DNA of 64,000 nt from Caulobacter sp. (GCA_017745235.1 JAGHZU010000001.1:398164-462163); one strand, 5' to 3'; positions 46,565-59,320 are shown, counted from the first letter of the stretch. The notes: a model not told the origin generated them from the letters alone. Translations and numbers: made by a program.

Positions 46565-46737
46565 GCGAATGCGGACACGGATAACGCTCCCCGACTTCAA
46601 CCGGGCGATCGCGTCCTCCGCTCCCGTTCGATCGGTCAAGACCAGCGCGCCTGGGTTTTGCCATGCGGCCATCTCGGGGCGCGATCGGCGCCTGCGCCGC
46701 CAAGCTCACAAGGCGTCGCGGCATGGTCACGCCCATG

Positions 46738-47886
46738 TCAGGCGACCCAGGTGAGAGCGCCTCCGGGCGCGGCCATCAGGCTGTCCTCGAAATCCAGAAA
46801 AACGTCCATCAATTCCGAGGGCGAAATCAGCCGGGTCTTGCCCGCCGGGAACCGGTAGCGCCAGAAGCTGATAATGTGCTGGACTCCCCCCAGGCACTCG
46901 CCCAGTTCAGTGAACATGCCGGGCGCCGTGAGCAGGAAGTCGCGGAATCCGAGGGTTTTGCCCCCTTCGGTCAGATCCAGATAGGCCTTATTGTAGATAT
47001 CCAGCAGGGTCTGGACGCGCGAGATGGCTTGGCCAATCGCTGCCCGGATTCGCTGACGCGCCTCGGGGAGATACTGGGCGGCTTCCGGGTCCTTGGCCCC
47101 ACGGGGCGCAATGCTGGAAATCTCCAGGGCCACCTCGGCGATGCCGCCCGTCAGTTCGCCGAGCTGCCACTTGTAGTAAAGAAACCCTCTCCAAGCGAAG
47201 ATCCCGTCGAGGTACTCCTTGTCGCTGAGCTTGAGAGTGGCCTTCAGGGGCTCGAAGCCATCTTCCGGTCTGTTGGACAGGAGCTTGTCCACCAGGCGGC
47301 CGGCGCCCGCGGAGGTTCCCTCCAGGCCCTCCTTGGACGACAGGGCGACCAGACTGGTGATCTGCGCCCGCACGAAGTCGAACATTCGTTGAATGTCAGC
47401 CTCGGAAATCCCGAAATAGATTCGAGCCGGCTCGATCTCGTGACGGCGCAGCTGCTCGCGCAACAAGAAGGGATCGAGGGATGGCAGGGAATCGATGAGG
47501 TCGAGAACGATGCGGTCCCGGCTTCCAGGTTTGAGGTCATCGCCGAAAACAGCCTTCAGCACCGCTTCAAAATCACTCTGGCCGACGAAGACGTAGTGGG
47601 CGCCGGCCTTCAAGTCCTCATTGTCTATAGGAAGCAAGATCTTGGTGGCGGTGGGTTTGGGGGTGACGAACAGATTGTATTCGTGTGGCCGAAGCCGGTG
47701 TTTCAGGATGATGCTGCGGTCGAGCAGCCGATGCTTAAAGAAGGGAGCTTCGGTGAGGCCGGGGTCCAGGCGGTGCTTGCGATGGATGGCTGTGAGATTG
47801 AGCACCCGCGCCGTAGAGGCGGATTGTTGCAGCGCCGTAAGTCTGCGCAGGGACCGATCATTTTCCATCGCGCTGGACGCCTCCAA
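46738..47886 (-). CDS. uncharacterised 382-aa protein
   Basis: Uninterrupted ORF in a segment that looks AT-richer; no recognised domain. Confidence 0.72.
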   Translation of the reverse strand: MEASSAMENDRSLRRLTALQQSASTARVLNLTAIHRKHRLDPGLTEAPFFKHRLLDRSIILKHRLRPHEYNLFVTPKPTATKILLPIDNEDLKAGAHYVFVGQSDFEAVLKAVFGDDLKPGSRDRIVLDLIDSLPSLDPFLLREQLRRHEIEPARIYFGISEADIQRMFDFVRAQITSLVALSSKEGLEGTSAGAGRLVDKLLSNRPEDGFEPLKATLKLSDKEYLDGIFAWRGFLYYKWQLGELTGGIAEVALEISSIAPRGAKDPEAAQYLPEARQRIRAAIGQAISRVQTLLDIYNKAYLDLTEGGKTLGFRDFLLTAPGMFTELGECLGGVQHIISFWRYRFPAGKTRLISPSELMDVFLDFEDSLMAAPGGALTWVA

Positions 47887-48466
47887 CGGCGTGATCGGAG
47901 AACAGCTTTGCCGCTACGCTAGGCCCCGTGGCGATCATGCGACGGCGACGGTTTTGACGGCGCGCTGTCCCCGCGGCCTTCAAACAGACCTGATCCCTTA
48001 ACCAATGCCATTGGCCGCCGGCGAGAGAGACCCTAGGCAGCGTGAAGAAGAAACACTCGATCAAAACTGCCGCGTTGGCGGGAAATCTATAGAATTTCAT
48101 GATGTTCAGCCTCTGCGCCTCTCAGCCACACTTGCTGGCTCCACCCAATGCTCGCCCAGCGTAGAGCGCAGACGGTGCGGCGCCGTTAAAGGCCGATGTG
48201 GCGGAATGGCGCAGGTTCGATAAGGAAGTTCAGCCGCTTGTCCCGATGGCTTGCGCCACGGCCGCTTCAGACGCCTCTGCGAGAATGACCGTCCTGTCTG
48301 TGTCTCGCTCCGCCGACCGCGGCGTCCGCACCGGCGGGGCCAAGCGGAAACTCCGCCTTCGGCAGGCCTGCTTTGAGCGGACCATCCGAATGGCCTGGAA
48401 GGGGTGGTTGGCGGACCACCAGCGATCTAGGCTCTCAGCCATGGATCGCGGGGGTGGAGTGTCGCC

Positions 48467-48928
48467 ATGAGAGCGCTGGCTGTAGCCGGAGCCTTGGCCA
48501 TGACGTTATGTGCGAGCGCGGACGCCAGCGAGCTAAGAGGCCCAGCACGCTTTTGCGGCTACTCGCCCATCATTGATCTGCTGCCTGGCGAAAAGATCAC
48601 GACGCTGGAGGGTGGCATCCATGGAGGGAGTTTCCGGTGGGAAGGGGCGTTCGGATCGCTGAACGTTCGTGGAATAGGCTGGGCCGGTCGGCCGGACGGC
48701 GAGATCGTCGAACCTCCGACCGACACGAAAGCGGGAAGGTTCGCACAACGGAAGGTTAATGGACGCTATGAGGTCGCCATATGGAATGGCAGCCACGGCG
48801 CCGCCTACTTTAATTCGGCGAGACCTCTGACAGCACGCCAGATCGAGGCCATCAAAAGGGTGAGCCTGTTCGAGGAAGGGCAGACACCTTCGGACTGCAG
48901 CTTGCGCACGGTCTTTTCCTGGGACTAG
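48467..48928 (+). CDS. hypothetical secreted protein
   Basis: Signal peptide MRALAVAGALAMTLCASADA followed by a soluble 130-aa domain. Confidence 0.6.
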   Translation: MRALAVAGALAMTLCASADASELRGPARFCGYSPIIDLLPGEKITTLEGGIHGGSFRWEGAFGSLNVRGIGWAGRPDGEIVEPPTDTKAGRFAQRKVNGRYEVAIWNGSHGAAYFNSARPLTARQIEAIKRVSLFEEGQTPSDCSLRTVFSWD

Positions 48929-49087
48929 CGATCGTGACCGGCTGTCCAGGGTCCGCAACGGGTCGAAAGCTGTCTTGGCGCGCCGCCTGACTTGCTGCTC
49001 CGGCGGGAGGCGCCTCCCCCTTGCCGGGCGGAGCCAAGGCGAATAGGGCACGTTCTCCCCGCACGCTCCCTCGTCGATGGACCCTCC

Positions 49088-50667
<1,580 letters not shown>

Positions 50668-50671
<4 letters not shown>

Positions 50672-52842
50672 AGGAAACTGTACGGGTCCACGTCGAAGAC
50701 AACGCGCACCGAGTTCGGAACCTTGGCCCGGGCGCGCCACGCCGCCAGGAACCCCTGGAGATCGACGTTGCGTTCGGCCCGCACCAGGAACCGCTTGCGC
50801 CGCCGGCCGCGCACCAGGGCCAGGGGGGCGTCGGCGGGGCCGAAGACCTCGACCCCCTCGGCGTTGGGAGTCGCGGCGGCCAGGGCCTGGCAATAGGCCT
50901 CCAGCGCCTCGGCGTCGGGGCCCGAGGCGATCACCGCGGCCAGGCGGCCGAACGGCGGCAGGCCCGCCTCCTGGCGCATCATCATCTCGGCCTCGACGAA
51001 GGCGTCGCGGTCCTGGGCCTTGAGGGCCTGGAGCACGCCATGCTCGGGCGAATAGGTCTGCAGCAGGGCCCGGCCCGGCTTATCGTGGCGCCCCGCCCGG
51101 CCGGTGGCCTGGGCCAGCAGCTGGAACGTGCGCTCGCCCGCCCGCAGGTCGCCGCCGCGCAGGGAGAGGTCGGCGTCGACCACCCCCACCAGGGTCAGGT
51201 TGGGGAAGTTGTGGCCCTTGGCGGCGGCCTGGGTGGCCACCAGGATGTCGATCTCGCCGGCCGCCATGGACTCGACCAGGGCCTTGGCCCCGGCCGGATC
51301 GAACACCGTGTCGGACGAAAAGACCGCGATGCGGGCGTCGGGGAAGAGGTGGCGGGCCTCCTCCTCCACCCGCTCGACGCCCGGGCCGATCGAGACCAGC
51401 CCGTCCTTGGCCCCGCAGTGGGGACAGGCGTCGGGCTTCTTCATCGAAAACCCGGTCAGGTGGCAGACCAGGCGACCGGTGTAGCGGTGCTCGACCAGCC
51501 AGCTGTCGGTGTCGGGCGACTTCATCTTCTCGCCGCAGGCCCGGCAGAGCACCAGCGGCGCGTAGCCCCGGCGGTTCAGGAACAGGAGGCTCTGCTCGCC
51601 GCGCGACAGGGCTACCGATACCGCCTTGATCAGGGGCGGCGACAGCCAGCGGCCCGGCTCGGGCGGGGTGGCGCGCATGTCGATCAGGTCGATGTCGGGC
51701 AGGCGCGCGGCGCCATGGCGGGCCGACAGGCGCAGCCACTTGTAGCGGCCCGACTGGGCGTTCCACAGGCTTTCAAGCGACGGGGTGGCCGAGGCCAGCA
51801 CCACCAGGGCGTTCTCGATCTTGGCGCGGGCCACGGCCAGGTCGCGGGCCTGGTAGATGAAGCCCTCCTCCTGCTTGAACGAGCCGTCGTGCTCCTCGTC
51901 GACGACGATCAGCTTCAGGTTCGCGAACGGTAGGAACAGGGCCGAGCGGGCACCGACCACGATGCGGGCCGCGCCGGTGGCCACGCCCTCCCACGCCCGA
52001 CGGCGCCGGGGCGGCGAGACGCCCGAGTGCCACTCGACGGGGGCGGCGCCGAAGCGGGCCTCGAAGCGGGCCATCACCGCCTGGGTCAGGGCGATCTCGG
52101 GCAGCAGGATCAACACCTGGGCGGCGGAGTCGGCGGCCAGGGCCGAGGCCACGGCCTCGAGATAGACCTCGGTCTTGCCCGAGCCGGTGACGCCGTCCAG
52201 CAGGGCGGCCTGAAAGCCGCCGGCCGCCAGCATGTCGGACAGGGCGTCGGCGCTGGCCTGCTGGCTGGGATTGAGGGTCTGGGGCGGACGGGTCAGGTCG
52301 GGCTGGGGGAAGCCGTCGTCGGGCTCGATCCAGACCACCTCCAGCGCGCCCTCGTCGACCAGGCCCTTGACCACGCCGGCCGAGACGCCGGCCGCCGCGG
52401 CCAGGGCGCCGGACGCCATCGGACCGGCCTGGGCGGCCGCCAGCACCTTCAGGCGGGCGGGCGTCATGCGGGCGGGCTGGGTTCCGGTCAGGACCAGGGC
52501 CTTGTCCGGCTTGGCCGGCGGATGGCGCAGGCCGCGCAGGGCCATGGCCAGGGGCCAGCCGGGGATGTCGACCGAATAGCGCGCGGCCCACTCCACGAAG
52601 GCCAGGACGCCGGGGGGCAGGGGCGGATCGGGCAGGCGCTCCAGCACGGGCTTGAGCGGGCGGTTGCCGCCGGTCCCGTCGCGCAGGGCGGTGACCACGC
52701 CGCGAATCACGCGCGGTCCCAGCGGCACGGTGACGTGGTCGCCGACGGCCAGGCCCAGGCCTTCCGGCTCGGCGTAGTCGAACGCCTCGGGCAGCGGCAT
52801 GGGCAGCAGGACGGAGGCGATGCGGGGCATGGGACCTGACAT
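50668..52842 (-). CDS. priA: primosomal protein N' (PriA helicase)
   Basis: [65 protein letters not shown] and [18 protein letters not shown]. Confidence 0.96.
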
Positions 52843-52988
52843 ATGGGAACCGGGTTCTGCCCCGGAAACCCGCCCCCGTCGAGAGGCGGGCCGCCGGGTG
52901 CGGCGTCATCGTCATCAAGAGGCCGTTAACCGAACTGAGGCTTCATCGGACCATCCCTTTCCGATGGATCCAGTGGAGTATCGCCAGC

Positions 52989-53666
52989 ATGACCGACGCG
53001 ACCCAGGCCAGGCTGCCCTTCGCGGTCGACGCCGATCTGGTCCGCGACTTCCTGCGGTCCGAGCCCGGCTTCCTGCACGAGGATCCCGACCTGCTGAGCG
53101 ACCTGGGCCTGCGCCCCGACGTCGGCAACGTGGTCGACTTCGGCCCGCTGGCCCTGGCCCGCGCCTCGGCCGCGCACCAGCGCGAGGCGGCCGTGCGCCG
53201 CGAGATCGAGGCCACCGCCCGCGCCAACTTCTCGGCCCAGGCCCAGACCCATGCCGCGGTCATCGACCTGCTGGACGCGCGCAACCACTCCGACCTGGCC
53301 CGCCGCATCGACGAGATGGCGTCGCTGCGCTTCGGCCTGGCCGCCGGCGCGATCGCCCTGGAAGGCCCCGCCCGCGTGCCGGCCGGCTGGCGGGTGCTGA
53401 TCGAGGGCCAGATCGACATGACCATGGGCGGCCATGGCGTGGCCCGCATGGGCTTCCACGCTCCGGCCCTGGGCCTGTTCGAACGGCCCGACGAGATCCG
53501 GAGCATGGCCCTGGTGCGCATGGCCCTGTGGGAGCCCTCGCGCCAGGCCCTGCTGGCCTTCGGCTCGTCGGATCCGGACGGCTTCACCGCCGACATGGGC
53601 ACGGACCTGGTGGCGTTCCTCGCCCGCGTGGTCGAGCGCACGGCCGAACGCTGGCCGGTGCTGTGA
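52989..53666 (+). CDS. DUF484 family protein
   Basis: VRDFLRSEPGFLHEDPDLLSDLGL...VVDFGPLALARA; located directly before xerC, as is common. Confidence 0.9.
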   Translation: MTDATQARLPFAVDADLVRDFLRSEPGFLHEDPDLLSDLGLRPDVGNVVDFGPLALARASAAHQREAAVRREIEATARANFSAQAQTHAAVIDLLDARNHSDLARRIDEMASLRFGLAAGAIALEGPARVPAGWRVLIEGQIDMTMGGHGVARMGFHAPALGLFERPDEIRSMALVRMALWEPSRQALLAFGSSDPDGFTADMGTDLVAFLARVVERTAERWPVL

Positions 53667-53700
53667 TCCGGCTCCTCCCTTGCCTGGCGAGGGAGCGGAG

Positions 53701-54633
53701 ATGAGCGGCGGCTCGGCCCGCACGGCCCTGGCCGCCTGGCTGGACCACCTGACGCACGAGCGACGGGCCTCGCCGCTGACGGTCCGGGCCTATGGCGACA
53801 ACGTGCTGGCCTATCTGAGCTTCCTGGAGCGTCATCGCGGCGGGGACCTGACGACGGCCGACCTGGGTGAGGTCTCGGCGGCCGAGCTGCGGGCCTATCT
53901 GGCGTTCCGGCGCGAGGGGCCGGACGGGACCGAAGGCCTGGCGCCGCGCTCGCTGTCGCAGGCCCTGTCTTCGATCCGCGCCTTCCACCGCTATCTCGAC
54001 CATCGGCTGGACACGCCCAACGCCGCCATCGGCCTGGTGCGCGGGCCGCGCATCAGGGTGGGCGCGCCGCGTCCGGTGTCCGAGGACCAGGCGCGGGGCC
54101 TGATCGCCGAGATCGATCTGGACCCCGACCGAGAGGATTGGGAGACCGCCCGCGACCAGGCGGTCCTGACCCTGCTGTGGGGCTGCGGCCTGCGGATCAG
54201 CGAGGGCCTGTCGCTGCTGCGGCGGGACGCGCCGCTGGGCGAGACCCTGCGCATCACCGGCAAGGGCGGCAAGACGCGGATCGTGCCGGTGCTGGACGCC
54301 GTGCGGGCGGCGGTCGACGCCTATGCGGCCGCGCTGCCCTTCGCCCTGGGCCCCGACGAGCCGCTGTTCCGGGCCAAGCGCGGCGGGCCGCTGTCGCCCC
54401 GCCACGTGCAGGCCACGATGCAGGCGCTGCGCAGCCGCCTGGGACTCTCGGACAGGGCCACGCCGCACGCCCTGCGCCATTCGTTCGCCACCCACCTGCT
54501 GGGCGCGGGGGCGGACCTGCGCGCCATCCAGGACCTGCTGGGCCACGCCTCGCTGTCGACCACCCAGCGCTACACCCAGGTGGACGCGGCGGGCCTGCTG
54601 GCGGCTTACGGAAAGGCCCATCCGAGGGCCTAG
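53701..54633 (+). CDS. xerC: tyrosine recombinase XerC
   Basis: ERRASPLTVRAYGDNVLAYLSFL, GCGLRISEGLSL, GKGGKTRIVPV, HALRHSFATHLLGAGADLRAIQDLLGHASLSTTQRYTQVD. Confidence 0.95.
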   Translation: MSGGSARTALAAWLDHLTHERRASPLTVRAYGDNVLAYLSFLERHRGGDLTTADLGEVSAAELRAYLAFRREGPDGTEGLAPRSLSQALSSIRAFHRYLDHRLDTPNAAIGLVRGPRIRVGAPRPVSEDQARGLIAEIDLDPDREDWETARDQAVLTLLWGCGLRISEGLSLLRRDAPLGETLRITGKGGKTRIVPVLDAVRAAVDAYAAALPFALGPDEPLFRAKRGGPLSPRHVQATMQALRSRLGLSDRATPHALRHSFATHLLGAGADLRAIQDLLGHASLSTTQRYTQVDAAGLLAAYGKAHPRA

Positions 54634-54676
54634 GGACTGTGGCAATCCGTCGCGGCTTCACGCGCCGGCCGTCGCA

Positions 54677-54691
54677 TTAACCGCGCTTTTA
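54677..54691 (+). promoter_or_regulatory. CtrA-like site TTAA-N7-TTTA upstream of MCP
   Basis: TTAACCGCGCTTTTA; CtrA consensus in Caulobacter is TTAA-N7-TTAA (one mismatch). Confidence 0.35.
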
Positions 54692-54765
54692 CGGCGCCCG
54701 AGCCTTCTGGCCCAGCAGACCGGACTGCGCCTTTTTGTGAGCGTCGCCGGGCAACGGGGTGCGTG

Positions 54766-56748
54766 ATGAAGCTCGACGACCTGAAGATCTCGACCAAGGT
54801 GGCCCTGCCGGCCATCCTGCTGACCGTGGTGGCCCTGGCCATCACCGGCGTGGGCGCCTGGCAATCCAAGAAATCCGAAGCCGCGACCAAGGTTCTGGTC
54901 GAGCAGCGCGCGCCCAGCGAACTGGAGGCCTCGCGCTTCAACCGCCGTGTCGCGACGATCGGCTATGCGGCCTATCGCACCATCGCCTACGAGGCCACCT
55001 CGGCCCAGGCCAAGGAAGCCAGCGCCGAGATCGACAGCGCCTACGCCGAAGGCAAGATCGCCCTGGAGAACATCAAGCGCACCGACCCGGGCGCCGCCAA
55101 GAAGGCGGCCGACTTCCGGGTGCGCCTGGACCGCATCTATTCCAGCGCCCGCCAGGGCGCGGACCTGGGCCTGCAGGACGCCAACGACGCGGCCAAGATG
55201 GTGATGGGCGTGATCGACCCCGACATCGCCAGCCTGAGCAAGGACGTCTCGACCTACACCAACACCCACAGCGACGAGACCCGCGCCATGGTGGCCAAGG
55301 CCGCCAAGGACGCCGCGACCGGCACCCTGCTGACGATCCTGTTCGGCCTGATCGCCTCGGCCTCGGCCATGGTGTTCGCCCTGTGGATCGGCCGCGCGAA
55401 GATCTCGGCCCCGCTGACGGGCCTGTCGCGGACCATGGAGATCCTGGCCCAGGGCAGCGTCGACGTCGACGTGTCCGGCGCCCAGCGCAAGGACGAGGTC
55501 GGCGCCATGGCCCGCTCGGTCCAGGTGTTCAAGGACAACGCCCTGGCCCTGCGCACCGCCGAGGCCGCCCAGCAGCGCGCCGCGGCCGAGACCGAGGCCG
55601 AGCGCCGCCGCAACCAGGAGGCCGCCGAGGCCGCCGCGCGCGAGCAGGCCTTCGTCATGGAGCATGTGGCCACCGGCCTGACGCACCTGGCCGACGGCGA
55701 CCTGACCTATCGCGTCGACACCCAGTTCCCGGCCGCCTACGAGCGCCTGCGCAGCGACTTCAACGGCGCCATCACCCAGATGGAAGAGGCGATGCGCACC
55801 ATCGTCCACGCCGCCAACAGCATCGGTTCGGGCAGCGACGAGATCGCCTCGGCCGCCGACGACCTGTCGCGCCGGAGCGAGCAGCAGGCCGCCAGCCTGG
55901 AAGAGACCGCCGCGGCCCTGGACGAGATCACCGCCACGGTGAAGCGCTCGTCGGCCGGCGCGGTGGAAGCCAGCCGTGTGGTGGGCTCGACCCGGGCCGA
56001 CGCCGAACGCTCGGCCGTCGTGGTGCGCGGCGCCGTCGACGCCATGAACGAGATCGAGAAGTCCTCGCAATCGATCAGCCAGATCATCGGGGTGATCGAC
56101 GAGATCGCCTTCCAGACCAACCTGCTGGCCCTGAACGCGGGCGTCGAGGCGGCTCGCGCCGGCGACGCCGGCCGCGGCTTCGCCGTCGTGGCCCAGGAAG
56201 TGCGGGCCCTGGCCCAGCGCTCGGCCGACGCGGCCAAGGAGATCAAGACCCTGATCTCGACCTCCTCGACCCAGGTCAGCCAGGGCGTGTCGATGGTCGG
56301 CCAGACGGGCGAGGCCCTGCAGGCCATCGTCGCCAAGGTCGGCGAGATCGACGGCCTGGTCAGCGAGATCGCCGCTTCGGGCTCGGAACAGGCCACCGGC
56401 CTGCACCAGGTCAACACCGCCGTGAACCAGATGGACCAGACCGTTCAGCAGAACGCGGCCATGGTCGAGCAGTCGACCGCCGCCAGCCACGCCCTCAAGG
56501 GCGAGGCCAGCAACCTGATGCAGATGATCGGCCGATTCCAGGTGAGCGGCGCCGGGGCCCAGGTCGCCCGCGCCCCGACCCGCCGCTCGGCGCCGCCGGC
56601 GGCGAGGCCCGCCGCGCGGACCACCGGCCCGGCCCTGGCCGGCGCCTCCAGCCGCCCCGGCATGAACCCCGTCAAGGCCGCCCAGGCCAAGCTCGCCGCC
56701 TTCGCCGGCTCGGCCCAGCCCGCCTCGGACGACTGGGAAGAGTTCTGA
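54766..56748 (+). CDS. methyl-accepting chemotaxis protein
   Basis: HAMP region, then IIGVIDEIAFQTNLLALNAGVEAARAGDAGRGFAVVAQEVRALAQRSADAAKEIKTLI (signalling hairpin); C-terminus DDWEEF. Confidence 0.97.
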   Translation: MKLDDLKISTKVALPAILLTVVALAITGVGAWQSKKSEAATKVLVEQRAPSELEASRFNRRVATIGYAAYRTIAYEATSAQAKEASAEIDSAYAEGKIALENIKRTDPGAAKKAADFRVRLDRIYSSARQGADLGLQDANDAAKMVMGVIDPDIASLSKDVSTYTNTHSDETRAMVAKAAKDAATGTLLTILFGLIASASAMVFALWIGRAKISAPLTGLSRTMEILAQGSVDVDVSGAQRKDEVGAMARSVQVFKDNALALRTAEAAQQRAAAETEAERRRNQEAAEAAAREQAFVMEHVATGLTHLADGDLTYRVDTQFPAAYERLRSDFNGAITQMEEAMRTIVHAANSIGSGSDEIASAADDLSRRSEQQAASLEETAAALDEITATVKRSSAGAVEASRVVGSTRADAERSAVVVRGAVDAMNEIEKSSQSISQIIGVIDEIAFQTNLLALNAGVEAARAGDAGRGFAVVAQEVRALAQRSADAAKEIKTLISTSSTQVSQGVSMVGQTGEALQAIVAKVGEIDGLVSEIAASGSEQATGLHQVNTAVNQMDQTVQQNAAMVEQSTAASHALKGEASNLMQMIGRFQVSGAGAQVARAPTRRSAPPAARPAARTTGPALAGASSRPGMNPVKAAQAKLAAFAGSAQPASDDWEEF

Positions 56749-56787
56749 TTTTCGAGGGGCCGCGTCCCCACGGAGCCGTGCCTTCAG

Positions 56788-56820
56788 CCCCGCCGGTTCG
56801 CGCCGGCGGGGTTTGTTCTT
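56788..56820 (+). terminator. Intrinsic terminator of MCP gene
   Basis: CCCCGCCGG / CCGGCGGGG stem followed by TTTGTTCTT. Confidence 0.85.
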
Positions 56821-56826
56821 GGGCGC

Positions 56827-57171
56827 TTAAGGCGTCGTCACAACCACGCCGATGACGCGCGGACGATCCAGGAAACAACCGTCAACGGTCAGCTGAACCG
56901 GCCGCCCCGAGGCGAAAGCCGTCAGCAGCATCGAATGGAACAGCTGAGCGGCGGGCAAGGTGGCCTCGACGATATAGCCGTCCGACAGAGGGCAGATGGC
57001 CGGGTTCGGGACAGGCGCGTCGGTCTGAACCCGAAGGTAAGGCTCCGTCCAGCCGCCGAAGAGCGCCGTCACCTTGCCGAACGCCAACGCGACAGGCGTC
57101 GCCATGGCCGTACTCGACACCAAGGCCAGGGCCACTCCCCCAATCACTGGAACAAACCGCTTCAAGCTCAT
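56827..57171 (-). CDS. hypothetical secreted protein
   Basis: MSLKRFVPVIGGVALALVSSTAMATP signal peptide plus a ~90-aa domain. Confidence 0.65.
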   Translation of the reverse strand: MSLKRFVPVIGGVALALVSSTAMATPVALAFGKVTALFGGWTEPYLRVQTDAPVPNPAICPLSDGYIVEATLPAAQLFHSMLLTAFASGRPVQLTVDGCFLDRPRVIGVVVTTP

Positions 57172-57294
57172 GAAAGACTCCTCCACCCTGCCGGGCTAAG
57201 CTTGAGCGTTAGCAGCGGGACCAACGGGCGACAACCCTGAGGAGACATGTCGCGGCGCAAGGACCTGAATGGCAGCTGGGAACATGCACGAAGC

Positions 57295-57328
57295 AAAACG
57301 GCGGGGCCCCGTCGCCGGAGCCCCGCCG
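57295..57328 (-). terminator. Intrinsic terminator of lpd
   Basis: CGGCGGGGC / GCCCCGCCG arms; reverse-strand downstream TTTTGC. Confidence 0.75.
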
Positions 57329-57352
57329 CTTCGAGCGTTGTCGGATGCAGGC

Positions 57353-58753
57353 CTAGGCCTGCATCGTCCAGCCTTCCACGCCCATGGCCGCCTGGCGCAG
57401 GGCTTCCGAGCGGGTCGGGTGGGGGTGGCAGGTGCGGGCGACATCTTCCGACGAACCGCCGAACTCCATGGCCACGCAGAACTCGGCGATCATGTCGCCG
57501 ACGTTCGGGCCCACGGCGTGGGCGCCCAGGATGCGGTCGGTCTTGGCGTCGGCCAGGACCTTCACGAAGCCGTCGGTCTCGTGGTTGATCTTGGCGCGGC
57601 TGTTGGCCAGGAACGGGAACTTGCCGACCTTGTAGGCCACGCCCGCGGCCTTCAGGTCTTCCTCGGTCTTGCCCACCGTGGCGACTTCCGGCTTGGTGTA
57701 GATCACGCCCGGGATGATGTCGTAGTTCACGTGGCCGGCCTTGCCCGCGATCAGCTCGATGCAGGCCACGGCCTCGTCCTCGGCCTTGTGGGCCAGCATC
57801 GGACCCGAGGTGACGTCGCCGATCACCCACACGCCCGGGGCGGTGGTCTTGTAGTGATCGTTGGCGATCACGCCGCGCTTGTCGGGAACGATGCCGACGC
57901 TCTCCAGGCCCAGGCCTTGCGTGTAGGGGCGGCGGCCGATGGCGACCAGCACGTAGTCGGCTTCGATCGTCTCGGCGGCGCCGCCGGCGACGGGCTCGAC
58001 CGACAGCTTCACGCCCTTGGCCGAAGCCTCGGCGCCCGTGACCTTCGAGCCCAGCTTGAACTTGAAGCCCTGCTTGGCCAGGATCTTCTGGAAGGCGGTG
58101 GCCACCTCGGTGTCGGTGCCCGGCAGGATGCGGTCCAGGAACTCCACCACGGTCACCTCGGCGCCCAGGCGCTTCCAGACCGAGCCCAGCTCCAGGCCGA
58201 TGACGCCGGCGCCGATGACGACCAGCGACTTGGGCACTTCCGGCAGCGACAGGGCGCCGGTGGAATCGACGATGCGGTTGTTGTCGATGGTCACGCCCGG
58301 CAGCGGAGTGGGTTCCGAGCCCGTGGCGATGACGATGTTCTTGGTCTCCAGGGTGGTTTCCGAACCGTCCTCGGCCTTCACGACCACCTTGCCGGGCCCG
58401 TCGATGCGGCCCCAGCCCCTGATGTACTCGACCTTGTTCTTCTTCATGATGAACTCGACGCCCTTGGTCAGGGCTTCGACGCTCTCGGCCTTCTGGGCCA
58501 TCATCTGGACGAGGTTCAGCTTGGGCTTCACCTCGATGCCCAGCTTGGCGAACTCGCCGCCGTTGGCGGCTTCGTACATTTCCGAGGCGTGCAGCAGGGC
58601 CTTGGAGGGCATGCAGCCGACGTTCAGGCAGGTGCCGCCCAGCTTGCCGCGTCCTTCGATGATCGCGGTCTTCAGACCCAATTGGCCGGCGCGGGTCGCC
58701 GCGTTGTAGCCGCCGGGGCCGCCCCCGATGATGACGACGTCGTATTGAGCCAT
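57353..58753 (-). CDS. lpd: dihydrolipoyl dehydrogenase (E3)
   Basis: [53 protein letters not shown]...[24 protein letters not shown]. Confidence 0.97.
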   Translation of the reverse strand: MAQYDVVIIGGGPGGYNAATRAGQLGLKTAIIEGRGKLGGTCLNVGCMPSKALLHASEMYEAANGGEFAKLGIEVKPKLNLVQMMAQKAESVEALTKGVEFIMKKNKVEYIRGWGRIDGPGKVVVKAEDGSETTLETKNIVIATGSEPTPLPGVTIDNNRIVDSTGALSLPEVPKSLVVIGAGVIGLELGSVWKRLGAEVTVVEFLDRILPGTDTEVATAFQKILAKQGFKFKLGSKVTGAEASAKGVKLSVEPVAGGAAETIEADYVLVAIGRRPYTQGLGLESVGIVPDKRGVIANDHYKTTAPGVWVIGDVTSGPMLAHKAEDEAVACIELIAGKAGHVNYDIIPGVIYTKPEVATVGKTEEDLKAAGVAYKVGKFPFLANSRAKINHETDGFVKVLADAKTDRILGAHAVGPNVGDMIAEFCVAMEFGGSSEDVARTCHPHPTRSEALRQAAMGVEGWTMQA

Positions 58754-58859
58754 GGATGAGCGCCTTTGCTGAACGATGCCATGCGGATATAGGCCCGCGC
58801 ACCGGTTTTCGCGAGGCGGTTTAAGGCGCCGTCGCGTCAGGTCAACCGCCTAAGGCCAC

Positions 58860-59318
58860 CTAAGGACCAGGTGTTGCCTGGGCGCCGCCGGACGTGGCGG
58901 GACGGCGGACGGGACGGCGCCGCTCGACCCAGGCCGCCAGCAGCCCCACGACGGCCATCACCGCGATGATCGCCAGGTCGGACTGGCGCTGGCCGGGCGG
59001 AAAGGTGGCGTCGTAAGCCGGTCCCTGCATCCACAGCCAGCCCACCACGTCCAGCACGAACGCGACCAGGAACAGCAGACGCGCACGCCCCCGCATCAGG
59101 GCCAGGCGCCAGGCCACGACCAGGAACAGCGCCACCACCAGCCACCACAGCGCCACCTGCGGCCAGGACATGGCGTCCATCAGGGCGCCGTGGGTGCGGA
59201 CCATCTCCGGCAGCCTCAGCAGACGCAGTTTGTGCAGAGTCGTGAAGGTCGCCGGCAGGGCGCTCATCAGGGCGTAGAGCGCCACCAGCACGGCCAGGGC
59301 CCAGCGCATCGCCCGCAT
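58860..59318 (-). CDS. hypothetical membrane protein
   Basis: Four hydrophobic segments; MRAMRWALAVLVALYALMSALPATF. Confidence 0.7.
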   Translation of the reverse strand: MRAMRWALAVLVALYALMSALPATFTTLHKLRLLRLPEMVRTHGALMDAMSWPQVALWWLVVALFLVVAWRLALMRGRARLLFLVAFVLDVVGWLWMQGPAYDATFPPGQRQSDLAIIAVMAVVGLLAAWVERRRPVRRPATSGGAQATPGP

Positions 59319-59320
59319 GG

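Noticed and set aside
53701-54633. Tyrosine recombinase as evidence for an integrated mobile element
   Set aside because: It is the chromosomal XerC next to DUF484 and priA, a normal housekeeping arrangement.
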